Of a DNA stretch of 9,975 nucleotides, positions 1 to 6,303 are shown piece after piece (positions within the stretch are counted from its first letter, which is position 1; each line of letters starts with the position of its first letter). Below the pieces are notes generated by a model. The model was not told the origin of the DNA, did not search any database, and saw only the letters and a list, made by a program, of their open reading frames with translations. The translations under genes were made by a program, and so were the position numbers. Origin of the DNA: an uncultured Bacteroidia bacterium (GTDB lineage: Bacteria > Bacteroidota > Bacteroidia > Bacteroidales > CAJPTX01); contig CALHZE010000347.1 in NCBI GenBank assembly GCA_938040915.1, positions 1-9,975 on the forward strand, written 5' to 3'.

Positions 1-840
1 GACCGAGAGGAAAGCCTTTGGGGCCATGTCGCGCACCAAATGAAGGAGGGTGGCTTGCTCCGGTCGACGGATCACGACCAAGACTACCTGAGTCTCCTCC
101 TTCGTATAGCCGCCTACGCCTTTGAGGAGCGTGCAACCACGATGTAGGTCGCGCGTAATGCGCTCGGAGATCTCTTGGTGTTTGTTGGAAAGAATGAGCA
201 CCTGCATCGATTGACGAATCCCGTTAAGGTAGGTATCGACCATGTAAGAGGTCATAAACATGACAATGTAACCGTATACGATGGCTTCGATACGTTCGGG
301 AATCGTGAGGTCTTTCAAAACAAAGAAGGCCGAACTGATGATGACGGCATCGGCGGCCAAGATCACGCGCCCAGGACTCATGTTGCGGTACTTGGTCACG
401 ATCATCGCTACTATGTCAGTCCCTCCCGTCGACCCTCCGGCGCTAAAGGCTATGCCGATGCCCGTGCCCGAGAGCGCTCCGCCGAGGATGGTCGAGAGGA
501 GTTTGTCGTTAGGGAGAAGACTCGTATGGATGAAATGTTGCTCGACCACGAGGAGGAGGGAGGCTCCAATGACAGCATAGATAGTTTTTACGCCAAAGTT
601 GACCCCGACGACCTTGGCGGCAAGCGCGATCAGTAGTGCATTGAATATCAGGAAAGTATAGCCCACGGGAAAGCCCGTGAACATGTAGACCAAGTTACCT
701 ACCCCTGTGGCGCCCCCACCCGTGATCTTCATGGGGATAAGAAAAGCGCTCCACCCAAAGGTGTAGACGATGAGCCCGATGGTAATCACGGCATAGTCTC
801 GCACTTGTTTTGCGAGACCGCCTTTCGCCTGCAATTGCAT
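1..840 (-). CDS. YitT family membrane protein with DUF2179 domain (3' end outside window)
   Basis: Reading the minus strand from the ATG at 838-840 gives 280 codons without a stop, running off the left edge. The N-terminal part is strongly hydrophobic with about five to six likely membrane spans (roughly residues 14-34, 56-78, 84-99, 115-134, 158-175, 185-201). It carries the glycine-rich segments ITGGGATGVGNLVY (39-52) and FSAGGSTGGTDIVA (132-145) that mark the YitT/DUF161 family. From about residue 213 a soluble DUF2179 domain follows, including RGCTLLKGVGGYT (234-246) and a beta-rich stretch ending in PKAFLSV. Family members are about 280-300 residues, so probably only 10-25 residues are missing. 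The function of the family is not firmly established; it is an inner-membrane protein. The start is fixed by an in-frame stop 30 bases upstream. That stop is also the leuS stop region, so co-transcription behind leuS is likely. No clear ribosome binding site is seen. Confidence 0.9.
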   Translation of the reverse strand, partial: MQLQAKGGLAKQVRDYAVITIGLIVYTFGWSAFLIPMKITGGGATGVGNLVYMFTGFPVGYTFLIFNALLIALAAKVVGVNFGVKTIYAVIGASLLLVVEQHFIHTSLLPNDKLLSTILGGALSGTGIGIAFSAGGSTGGTDIVAMIVTKYRNMSPGRVILAADAVIISSAFFVLKDLTIPERIEAIVYGYIVMFMTSYMVDTYLNGIRQSMQVLILSNKHQEISERITRDLHRGCTLLKGVGGYTKEETQVVLVVIRRPEQATLLHLVRDMAPKAFLSV

Positions 841-870
841 AGTTTTGACGACGTTGTGTATGAGAACTGT

Positions 871-3627
871 TTAACCTAAGACGATATTGACAATCTTGTG
901 TGGGACGACCACAACTTTTTTCACGGTTTTTCCCTCAAGGTGTTTTTGAGCCTCGGGCGCGTGAAGCACGACTTCCTCTACTTCGGCTGGCGTAAGGGCG
1001 CGCGAGAGGGTGAGGGTGAAACGAACCTTGCCGTTGAAGGAGACGGGGCAAGGGAAGGTATCTTCTTCCAAGAGGGCTGGGTCAAAGGGCATCCAGCTTG
1101 CTGTGAGTACCGAGCCCTCGAAAGCGAGAAGTTCCCACAGTTCGGAGGTTATGTGGGGCGCAAAAGGCGCGAGCAGGATGAGGAGCGGACGGACAATCTC
1201 GCGCTTGGGCGTCCCCTGCTCAAGGAGCTCGTTGAGGGTAATCATGAATCGTGAGACGCAGATGTTAAAGCTCAAGGTTTCGATGCCCTCGGTAATTTGC
1301 TTGATGGTGTTATGGAGGATTCGTAGCTCGGCACGGGAAGGGGGGGCGGTGTCGAGAGGGGTGGTCGTGCAGTAGTTCCAGAGGCGGCGGAGGAACTTAT
1401 GCACGCCGTCGATCCCGTTGGTATCCCACGGTTTAGACTGCTCGAGCGGTCCAAGGAACATTTCATACATCCGGAGGGTGTCGGCACCGTAGTTTTTGAC
1501 GATCTCGTCTGGGTTGACGACGTTGAAGAGCGATTTACTCATCTTTTCAATCGCCCAACCGCAATGGTACTCGCCCCCCTCGAGCTCAAACTCGGCATTA
1601 TCGACGTCGCTCGCTGCCTTGAAATAGGCTTCGAGGTCGAGAATATCGTTGTGGACAAGGTTGACGTCAACGTGTATTTCTGTGGTATCATACTTGTCTT
1701 TGAGCCCGACAGAAACGAACTTGTTGGTCCCTTTGACGCGATAGACAAAGTTGGAACGCCCGAGGATCATGCCCTGATTGACAAGGTGTTTAAAGGGCTC
1801 GTCGTGTGGGATGTAGCCGAGGTCGTAGAGGAACTTGTCCCAGAAGCGGGCGTAAAGGAGATGCCCCGTGGCGTGTTCGGTGCCTCCGACGTAGAGGTCT
1901 ACTTGATTCCAATAATCAGCAATGTCGCGACCGACGAGAGCGTGGTCGTTGTGCGGATCCATGAAGCGGAGGTAGTAGGCCGAAGAGCCTGCAAAGCCAG
2001 GCATGGTCGAGGTCTCGAGTGGGTAGCCCTCTTTCGTTACCCAATTCTTGGCACGCGCGAGGGGCGGTTCGCCCGAGGCGGTCGGTAAGAAACTCTCTAC
2101 CTCGGGGAGGCGGAGCGGTAAGTCGCTCTCAGCGAGCGGATAAGGCACGCCGGGCTCGCCCCAGTAGCGTTGGCGGCTAAAGATGGCGTCGCGTAGGCGG
2201 AAGTTGACAAAGCGCAAGCCGACTCCTCGCGCTTCTAAAAGCGCGCCCATACGGGCGATGGCGTCGGGGGTGGCGAGTCCGTCGAGTTCGTGGCTATTTA
2301 CGGCGATACCACTTTTTGCCTCAAAGGCTTCACTCCAAGTGGCGGGGTCAGAAAGGGCGTCGGGCGACGCTGCCACGACTTGGACGATAGGCAAGGCGAA
2401 AGTGCGCGCAAAGGTGAAGTCGCGACTATCGTGTGCGGGGACAGCCATGATAGCGCCTGTGCCGTAGCCGCCTAAAACATAGTCGGATATCCAGATCGGG
2501 AGGCGCTCGCCGGTGAGGGGGTGCAGCGCATACGCGCCTGTGAAAACACCGGTGCACCGCTTGGTCTCGGTGAGACGCTCGCGCTCGGTGCGTCGGGAAA
2601 CGCGGTCGAGGTACTGGGAGACTGCTGGGTGTTGTTCGGGTGTCGTGAGATCGTCTACGTAGGGGTGTTCGGGGGCCAGGACGAGGAAGGAGACGCCGTA
2701 GATCGTGTCGGGGCGTGTAGTAAAGACCTCTATTTTCCGCTGATCTCCGTCAATGGGAAACCAAACACGCGCACCCTCAGAACGCCCGATCCAGTTGCGC
2801 TGCATTTGCTTGAGCGAGTCGGTCCAGTCGAGGTGGTCGAGCCCGTCGAGGAGTCGTTGGGCATAAGCCGTAATGCGTAAACACCACTGTTTCATCTGTT
2901 TCTGGACGACGGGGTGACCGCCGCGCACAGAGAGCCCCTCCTTGACCTCGTCGTTGGCAAGTACAGTGCCCAGAGCTTCGCACCAGTTGACCATCATCTC
3001 GTCTTGGAAGGCGAGACGGAACTGCTGTAAAACCTGTTCGCGTTCAGAGGCGGAGAAGGCGTTCCACTGACCGGCGGTGAAATCTACCTCTTTCCCTGCG
3101 AAGCCAGTGTGCCCTTGGCTGCCGTGGGCGGCGAAGTAGCGCTCAAGGTCCGCTATGGGGCGAGCTTTGTCAGCTTGGGTGTCATAGTAGTGGGCGAAGA
3201 GTTGGAGGAAGACCCACTGTGTCCAGTGGTAGTAATCGGGGTCAGAGGTCCGAAGTTCTCTTGTCCAGTCATAGCTGAGACCGAGCATTTGGAGTTGAGA
3301 GCGATAGCGCTCGACGTTGCGCTGTGTGGTTACGGCGGGGTGTTGTCCCGTTTGGATGGCATATTGCTCAGCGGGAAGCCCGAAAGCGTCATAGCCCATC
3401 GGGTGGAGGACGTTGTAGCCGCGGAGGCGCATGTAGCGGCTATAGATGTCAGAGGCGATGTAGCCGAGCGGATGCCCGACGTGTAGCCCAGCCCCCGAGG
3501 GGTAAGGGAACATGTCGAGGACGTAGAACTTGGGTTTGGAAGGGTCAGCCTCTACGTGGTTGGCGTTTTGTTCCACCCATCGTTGTTGCCATTTTTTTTC
3601 AATGCCCGCGAAGTCGTAGTGTGCCAT
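871..3627 (-). CDS. leuS: Leucyl-tRNA synthetase
   Basis: Class Ia synthetase that charges tRNA-Leu with leucine in the cytoplasm. The 918-residue product begins MAHYDFAGIEKKWQ. Visible landmarks, numbered from this start: the HIGH-type ATP site HVGH (49-52) within PYPSGAGLHVGHPLGY; the CP1 editing domain with TTRPDT (303-308) and GTGAIMAVPAHDSRDF (389-404), whose Asp400 matches the conserved editing-site aspartate; GGTEHATGH (581-589); KMSKS (695-699); then the helical anticodon-binding domain and the small C-terminal domain. A roughly 60-residue insert before KMSKS is typical of Bacteroidota LeuRS. An in-frame ATG 33 bases upstream (3658-3660) would add 11 residues, but the likely promoter -7 box lies at 3665-3672, so that ATG would sit almost at the transcript start. 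The family N-terminus and an AGAGGAGA stretch at about 3644-3651 favour 3627. All key residues are present, so it should be active and editing-competent. Confidence 0.97.
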   Translation of the reverse strand: MAHYDFAGIEKKWQQRWVEQNANHVEADPSKPKFYVLDMFPYPSGAGLHVGHPLGYIASDIYSRYMRLRGYNVLHPMGYDAFGLPAEQYAIQTGQHPAVTTQRNVERYRSQLQMLGLSYDWTRELRTSDPDYYHWTQWVFLQLFAHYYDTQADKARPIADLERYFAAHGSQGHTGFAGKEVDFTAGQWNAFSASEREQVLQQFRLAFQDEMMVNWCEALGTVLANDEVKEGLSVRGGHPVVQKQMKQWCLRITAYAQRLLDGLDHLDWTDSLKQMQRNWIGRSEGARVWFPIDGDQRKIEVFTTRPDTIYGVSFLVLAPEHPYVDDLTTPEQHPAVSQYLDRVSRRTERERLTETKRCTGVFTGAYALHPLTGERLPIWISDYVLGGYGTGAIMAVPAHDSRDFTFARTFALPIVQVVAASPDALSDPATWSEAFEAKSGIAVNSHELDGLATPDAIARMGALLEARGVGLRFVNFRLRDAIFSRQRYWGEPGVPYPLAESDLPLRLPEVESFLPTASGEPPLARAKNWVTKEGYPLETSTMPGFAGSSAYYLRFMDPHNDHALVGRDIADYWNQVDLYVGGTEHATGHLLYARFWDKFLYDLGYIPHDEPFKHLVNQGMILGRSNFVYRVKGTNKFVSVGLKDKYDTTEIHVDVNLVHNDILDLEAYFKAASDVDNAEFELEGGEYHCGWAIEKMSKSLFNVVNPDEIVKNYGADTLRMYEMFLGPLEQSKPWDTNGIDGVHKFLRRLWNYCTTTPLDTAPPSRAELRILHNTIKQITEGIETLSFNICVSRFMITLNELLEQGTPKREIVRPLLILLAPFAPHITSELWELLAFEGSVLTASWMPFDPALLEEDTFPCPVSFNGKVRFTLTLSRALTPAEVEEVVLHAPEAQKHLEGKTVKKVVVVPHKIVNIVLG

Positions 3628-3664
3628 CGGTTTCTGGTGAAAGTCTCCTCTGTGTTTCAAGCGC

Positions 3665-3672
3665 CAAAGGTA
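3665..3672 (-). promoter_or_regulatory. Probable leuS promoter, -7 element
   Basis: On the minus strand these bases read TACCTTTG, a perfect match to the Bacteroidota -7 consensus TAnnTTTG. Transcription would start near 3658-3660, giving a leader of about 30 bases to the ATG at 3627. I do not see a convincing -33 TTG/TTTG element at the expected distance, so the call rests on one box and its position. Confidence 0.5.
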
Positions 3673-3725
3673 GTAATTATTTGAGGTCTTCGTGTGTTAG
3701 GCTACCTTTATGTTTTCCTTAATTT

Positions 3726-3820
3726 GCCCCCCTTTGGCGTCGTGCGAGTGTCGTGGCGACGGCAGGGTCACGTCACCATCACGTCACCATCACGACGTCA
3801 TCACGACGCCAAAGGGGGGC
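3726..3820. repeat. Long inverted repeat (perfect 19-bp arms, 57-base spacer)
   Basis: The left arm 3726-3744 (GCCCCCCTTTGGCGTCGTG) is the exact reverse complement of the right arm 3802-3820; one more A-T pair (3725/3821) extends it to 20 bp. The 57-base spacer has its own small hairpin GTCG-TGG-CGAC (3750-3760) and short direct repeats. CACGACG also occurs at 3791-3797, so the left arm can pair at two registers. On the plus strand the right arm is followed by ATTTTT, as in an intrinsic terminator, but no plus-strand gene lies upstream for it to end. It may be a small dispersed palindromic or MITE-like element, or a folded RNA in the leuS-receptor intergenic region. Function unknown. Confidence 0.85.
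3768..3808. repeat. Short tandem repeats within the inverted-repeat spacer
   Basis: TCACGTCACCA occurs twice in direct tandem (3768-3778 and 3779-3789). It is followed by the related TCACGACG (3790-3797) and TCATCACGACG (3798-3808). The array therefore decays from exact 11-base units into CACGACG, which is part of the right arm of the surrounding inverted repeat. It is a candidate for copy-number variation by slippage. Confidence 0.8.
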
Positions 3821-4047
3821 ATTTTTAAGGGGGAAATATCCTGTATTTTAGACGACTTCTGGTATTTTTTGCTACTGCAACTTCATTTGTTCATATAGAA
3901 ATGGTGATTTGGAATTCCTAAAGATGATGGGAATGGATGTGATGAGAAAAGGGGGGGATGCGTCGGTTTTTTCATTCGCCCAATGAACCTTTTTTCTCAA
4001 AAGGCGTTAAAAGGAAATATGTATCGCAGTATATTAACTGAAACCTT
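3821..4047. other. Intergenic region upstream of the chemotaxis receptor, with a G7 tract
   Basis: This stretch is AT-richer than the rest of the window and holds no credible gene. It should contain the promoter of the receptor gene at 4048, but I find no clean TAnnTTTG box; TATGTATC at 4018-4025 is only a partial match. A run of seven G (3951-3957) directly after four A lies about 90 bases before the start codon. The run falls inside a 20-codon open frame, 3924-3986, which could be chance or a leader peptide. A weak hairpin (CATT-cgccc-AATG, 3973-3985) followed by a T run at 3990-3995 is also present. Confidence 0.5.
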
Positions 4048-5760
4048 ATGAAGAATTTTACCACGCGTGCTAGATTGAACCTCATTTTTGGGGTGATTAC
4101 CCTTGCGATCTTGCTCTTTGGGTTCTTTCAACTCTACAAGACGCGTCGCACGGAAAACATGACGCAGCTTTTGGATCTGACCCATAGCGCAAGTTATAAC
4201 CTCTCTGAGGGGAAATATTATGCGGGGATGTTCATCCGTTTCAAGCGTCAGAGTGATTTCTTAGACTTTGTGGAATGTGTGGACTTAACGCAGGATAATA
4301 TAGACTCGGCAAAGTATTATGCGCGTGCGATCAGCGATACGGCGACACTTGGCGCGCTGGAGGGGTTGGAAAAGCGTTTGGGCGATCTGAAAGATTTGAA
4401 GACAGACTTCCCAGATTTGATGGAGCAGGAGGGAGCGTATCTTGAGCAGATCGCGACGTCGTTTTCACAGTTTTTAGAGATGCTAGACGCATCTGGGCAA
4501 GTTGATGCGCACGTTGCGGTGGATATAGCGAAGGTGCGTGGGCTTTATCAGCTTTATCGTGGTAACGACAGTTTGGAGGCGCTGAATGGGGCGTATACGC
4601 TGCTGCGCTCGATAGCAACGAGAATGTCGAATGCGCGTTTTGCGAGTTTGCTCAATGAGGTGGCAGATTTGGAGGAGGAGCTCTACGACCACGCGGTGGA
4701 ATTTTTGCGAGTGAAGCAGGGGATAGTGGGCAGTATCAATCAGCTAAACAATGACTTTGACCTTATTGCGCAGCAGATCTCAGAGGGGTCGATCGCAGAG
4801 CACCACGAGATCAGGATCTCGTTGGTAGTGATATTGGTGTTATTGGTGGTGTTGTCTGTCACACTTTCGCAGGTGATAGCAAACAAGATCGTGTCGGCAA
4901 TACGACAGGGGATCGGGTTGTTGCGCCAGTGTGCCGATGGGAATTTTTCGGTGCGTTTGGCGACGAACTTTTTGCAGCGGACGGATGAGTTTCGTCATTT
5001 CGGAGAGGCGTTAGACGAGATGATGCAGCGGGTGCAGGGGGTGATAGCAGAGGTGAAGCAGGGGGCGGGGCGCGTGGCAGAGGCGAGTGCGCAGTTGACG
5101 TCGGCATCGCAGCGGGTATCAGAGGGGTCAAACTCGCAGGCTGCGAATGCGGAGGAGGTGAGTAGTGCGATGACAGAGATGACCTCGACGATTGAGCAAA
5201 ATGCGTCGCATGCGACAGAGACGCGGGCGATAGCGCAGGGGATGGAGCAGCGTTTGATGGAGGTGAATGATTGGTCGCAGAAGTCGGTCGCCTCGGTGGA
5301 GGAGATCACACATCGCGTGGGGATCATCTCCGAGATCGCGAGTCAGACGAACATATTGGCGTTGAATGCTGCGGTGGAGTCGGCGCGTGCGGGTGAGTAT
5401 GGTCGTGGTTTTTCGGTGGTTGCGGCAGAGATCAGGAAGTTGGCGGAGCGTAGCCAGTTGGCAGCGAAAGAAATACAGACCTTTTCGCAGAACTCGTTGC
5501 GTGATTCGCGTCAGGCGGCGGACGGATTGTCGAGTGTCCTGCCAGAGGTACAGCGTACGGCGACGTTGGTGAGTGAGATTGCGGTGTCGAGTCAGGAGCA
5601 GCGGAGTGGAATAGAGCAGATCAATTCGGCAATAGTGCAGTTGTCGAATATCATTCAGGACAATGCGTCGTCGTCCGAGGAAATGGCCACGAGTGCCGAG
5701 GTGTTGAATTCGCAGGCCGGAGCGCTGGATCGTGCGGTGTCGTTTTTCAAGGTAGAGTAG
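4048..5760 (+). CDS. Methyl-accepting chemotaxis-type transducer
   Basis: Membrane receptor expected to sense a ligand outside the membrane and signal to a CheA/CheW-type complex. The 570 residues show a first membrane helix (about 11-30) and a mostly helical extracytoplasmic region (31-255) whose sensor family I cannot name. A second membrane helix (about 256-275), a HAMP-like linker (about 276-332) and a long cytoplasmic coiled coil follow. The signalling tip is well conserved at 429-459, with ASQTNILALNAAVESARAGE and GRGFSVVAAEIRKLA. About 125 residues follow the tip and the protein ends FFKVE, with no CheR/CheB-docking pentapeptide. No che or motility gene adjoins it. Codon use differs from its neighbours: I count 36 CAG to 3 CAA for glutamine here, against 5 to 13 in the cardiolipin synthase gene. 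Repeat-bearing DNA lies on both sides. Acquisition by transfer is possible but not shown. No Shine-Dalgarno sequence precedes the start. Confidence 0.93.
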   Translation: MKNFTTRARLNLIFGVITLAILLFGFFQLYKTRRTENMTQLLDLTHSASYNLSEGKYYAGMFIRFKRQSDFLDFVECVDLTQDNIDSAKYYARAISDTATLGALEGLEKRLGDLKDLKTDFPDLMEQEGAYLEQIATSFSQFLEMLDASGQVDAHVAVDIAKVRGLYQLYRGNDSLEALNGAYTLLRSIATRMSNARFASLLNEVADLEEELYDHAVEFLRVKQGIVGSINQLNNDFDLIAQQISEGSIAEHHEIRISLVVILVLLVVLSVTLSQVIANKIVSAIRQGIGLLRQCADGNFSVRLATNFLQRTDEFRHFGEALDEMMQRVQGVIAEVKQGAGRVAEASAQLTSASQRVSEGSNSQAANAEEVSSAMTEMTSTIEQNASHATETRAIAQGMEQRLMEVNDWSQKSVASVEEITHRVGIISEIASQTNILALNAAVESARAGEYGRGFSVVAAEIRKLAERSQLAAKEIQTFSQNSLRDSRQAADGLSSVLPEVQRTATLVSEIAVSSQEQRSGIEQINSAIVQLSNIIQDNASSSEEMATSAEVLNSQAGALDRAVSFFKVE

Positions 5761-5767
5761 TCCTACG

Positions 5768-5781
5768 CGCCCGACAGGGCG
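5768..5781 (+). terminator. Hairpin just after the receptor stop codon, possible terminator
   Basis: CGCCC-GACA-GGGCG forms a perfect 5-bp stem with a 4-base loop, seven bases past the stop codon. No T run follows, so it is not a standard intrinsic terminator. It is better read as a shortened copy of the second hairpin of repeat family 1 that may act as a 3' end structure. Confidence 0.3.
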
Positions 5782-5824
5782 TCGCCTACCCGATTATCCC
5801 TTTACAACCGAATGGTCTTCGTAG

Positions 5825-5858
5825 GGGCGCTGCATGCAACGCCCTCGCCGCAGGGCGT
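5825..5858. repeat. Family 1 palindrome plus second hairpin, intact copy
   Basis: GGGCGCTGCATGCAACGCCC (5825-5844) is a near-perfect 20-base palindrome with one mismatched pair. Its right arm is also the left arm of a second hairpin, ACGCCCT-CGCCGC-AGGGCGT (5839-5858). The two pairings share bases 5839-5844 and cannot form together in one RNA. Confidence 0.85.
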
Positions 5859-5952
5859 CGCCTTCTTGATTATTTCTTATGCGCTCGTCGCCTGCACCCC
5901 CCCCCCCGCATCGGATCGCTCGTCGCCCGCACGGGCCGTCCGCCCTTAGGAC

Positions 5953-5983
5953 CGCTGCATGCAACGCCCTCGCCACAGGGCGT
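5953..5983. repeat. Family 1 copy with a lost left arm
   Basis: CGCTGCATGCAACGCCC (5953-5969) matches the intact palindrome, but its left GGG is replaced by the end of a family 2 unit (TTAGGACC), so the first stem is broken. The second hairpin ACGCCCT-CGCCAC-AGGGCGT (5964-5983) is intact. The junction shows that the two families were joined at this point. Confidence 0.8.
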
Positions 5984-6029
5984 CACCTACCCGATTATCG
6001 CTTTTTAACCGAATGGTGGGGTTCTGTAC

Positions 6030-6064
6030 GGGCGCTGCATGCAACGCCCTTGCGCCTCCGGCGT
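6030..6064. repeat. Family 1 palindrome with diverged second hairpin
   Basis: The 20-base palindrome GGGCGCTGCATGCAACGCCC recurs exactly at 6030-6049. The sequence after it differs from the other copies but can still fold: CGCC-TCC-GGCG (6053-6063), with a G-T pair outside it. Here the second hairpin no longer shares bases with the palindrome. Confidence 0.75.
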
Positions 6065-6090
6065 CTAATATCACCTGAATGGTCTTCGTA

Positions 6091-6132
6091 CGGACGCAAC
6101 GTGATGCGTCCGCAACTCGCGCCGCGTTGCGG
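6091..6132. repeat. Family 1 copy with arms changed on both sides but pairing kept
   Basis: CGGACGCA-acgtga-TGCGTCCG (6091-6112) is an 8-bp stem in the position of the palindrome. CGCAAC-tcgcgccgc-GTTGCG (6111-6131) is a 6-bp stem in the position of the second hairpin, extendable by a C-G pair. Both arms of each stem differ in sequence from the other copies, yet both stems still pair. GTCGCCTTCCTGATTAT (6134-6150) and a T run follow. Confidence 0.75.
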
Positions 6133-6295
6133 CGTCGCCTTCCTGATTATTTTTTGTCCGCTCGTCGCCCGCATCGCCGTCCGCGTAGGACCCCGCACCG
6201 CCGTCCGCGTAGGATCGCTTGTCGCTCGCACGGGCCGCGCGCCCTTAGCGCCGCACGGGCAGTCCGCCCTTAGGACCCGCGTAGGACATTTTTGC

Positions 6296-6303
6296 TAACT
6301 TTG
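6296..6303 (+). promoter_or_regulatory. Probable promoter (-7 element) of the thioesterase-aspartokinase operon
   Basis: TAACTTTG is a perfect match to the Bacteroidota -7 consensus TAnnTTTG. It implies a transcript start near 6308-6310 and a leader of just over 20 bases to the ATG at 6332. A Shine-Dalgarno-like GAGGAGAG (6317-6324) sits eight bases before that ATG. No good -33 box is visible: that position falls inside the family 2 repeats. The 8-base palindrome TTGCGCAA (6301-6308) overlaps the box. Confidence 0.55.

Larger units (their letters stand above)
5917..6287. repeat. Family 2 GC-rich units (CGTCGCCCGCAC / GTCCGCCCTTAGGACC)
   Basis: Related units lie at 5917-5953, 6159-6192, 6193-6217, 6216-6250 and 6251-6277, with a final CGCGTAGGAC at 6278-6287. 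They come in two sub-types, one with GCACGGGCCGTCCGCCCTTAGGAC and one with GCCGTCCGCGTAGGAC. The last four are directly adjacent, ending right before the promoter of the thioesterase gene. The first is separated from the rest by family 1 copies. Another partial start (GCGCTCGTCGCCTGCAC) is at 5881-5897, followed by a run of C. Confidence 0.75.
5761..6290. repeat. Non-coding cluster of two interleaved GC-rich repeat families
   Basis: About 530 bases without a credible gene. Family 1 is a unit made of a palindrome around TGCATGCA, a second hairpin, a segment GTCRCCTWCYYGATTAT and a tail containing ACCGAATGG; palindromes begin at about 5825, 5953, 6030 and 6091. The tail segments 5776-5823 and 5977-6028 align along most of their length. 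Family 2 is a unit of roughly 25-37 bases built on CGCTCGTCGCCCGCACGGG and GTCCGCCCTTAGGACC, seen five times between 5917 and 6277. Open frames here (for example 5879-6298 plus, 5794-5976 minus) give Arg/Pro/Ala-rich repeat translations and look spurious. The structure resembles REP/BIME-type elements of other bacteria; no transposase is present here to confirm that. Confidence 0.85.

Noticed and set aside
175..636. Open frame of 153 codons on the plus strand near the left edge
   Set aside because: It lies antisense to the YitT-family gene, whose minus-strand translation shows clear family motifs.
1340..1346. G7 tract in leuS as a phase-variation site
   Set aside because: It lies within an essential gene in a normal Pro-coding stretch (APPS), and slippage would destroy the enzyme. 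It is best seen as chance.
1399..2088. Open frame of 229 codons on the plus strand inside leuS
   Set aside because: It is antisense to the highly conserved synthetase gene, matches no family I recognise and follows from the C-ending codon bias of leuS. The other plus-strand frames within 898-3486 are rejected for the same reason.
3628..3660. Upstream leuS start adding 11 residues
   Set aside because: The extra residues do not fit the family N-terminus, and the likely transcript start falls at that ATG.
3802..3826. Intrinsic terminator formed by the inverted repeat and ATTTTT
   Set aside because: The loop is 57 bases, the T run is short, and no plus-strand gene lies upstream to be terminated.
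3710..3898. Open frame of 62 codons running through the inverted repeat
   Set aside because: Its sequence is dictated by the inverted and tandem repeats, it has no start signal, and I recognise no family. A real small protein cannot be fully excluded.
5761..6290. CRISPR array
   Set aside because: Repeat spacing is irregular (about 60-130 bases), the spacers are themselves repetitive, units diverge and no cas gene is present.
5879..6298. Open frame of 139 codons across the repeat cluster (and smaller ones on both strands)
   Set aside because: The translation is Arg/Pro/Ala-rich and simply repeats the DNA units in shifting frames, with no initiation signal.
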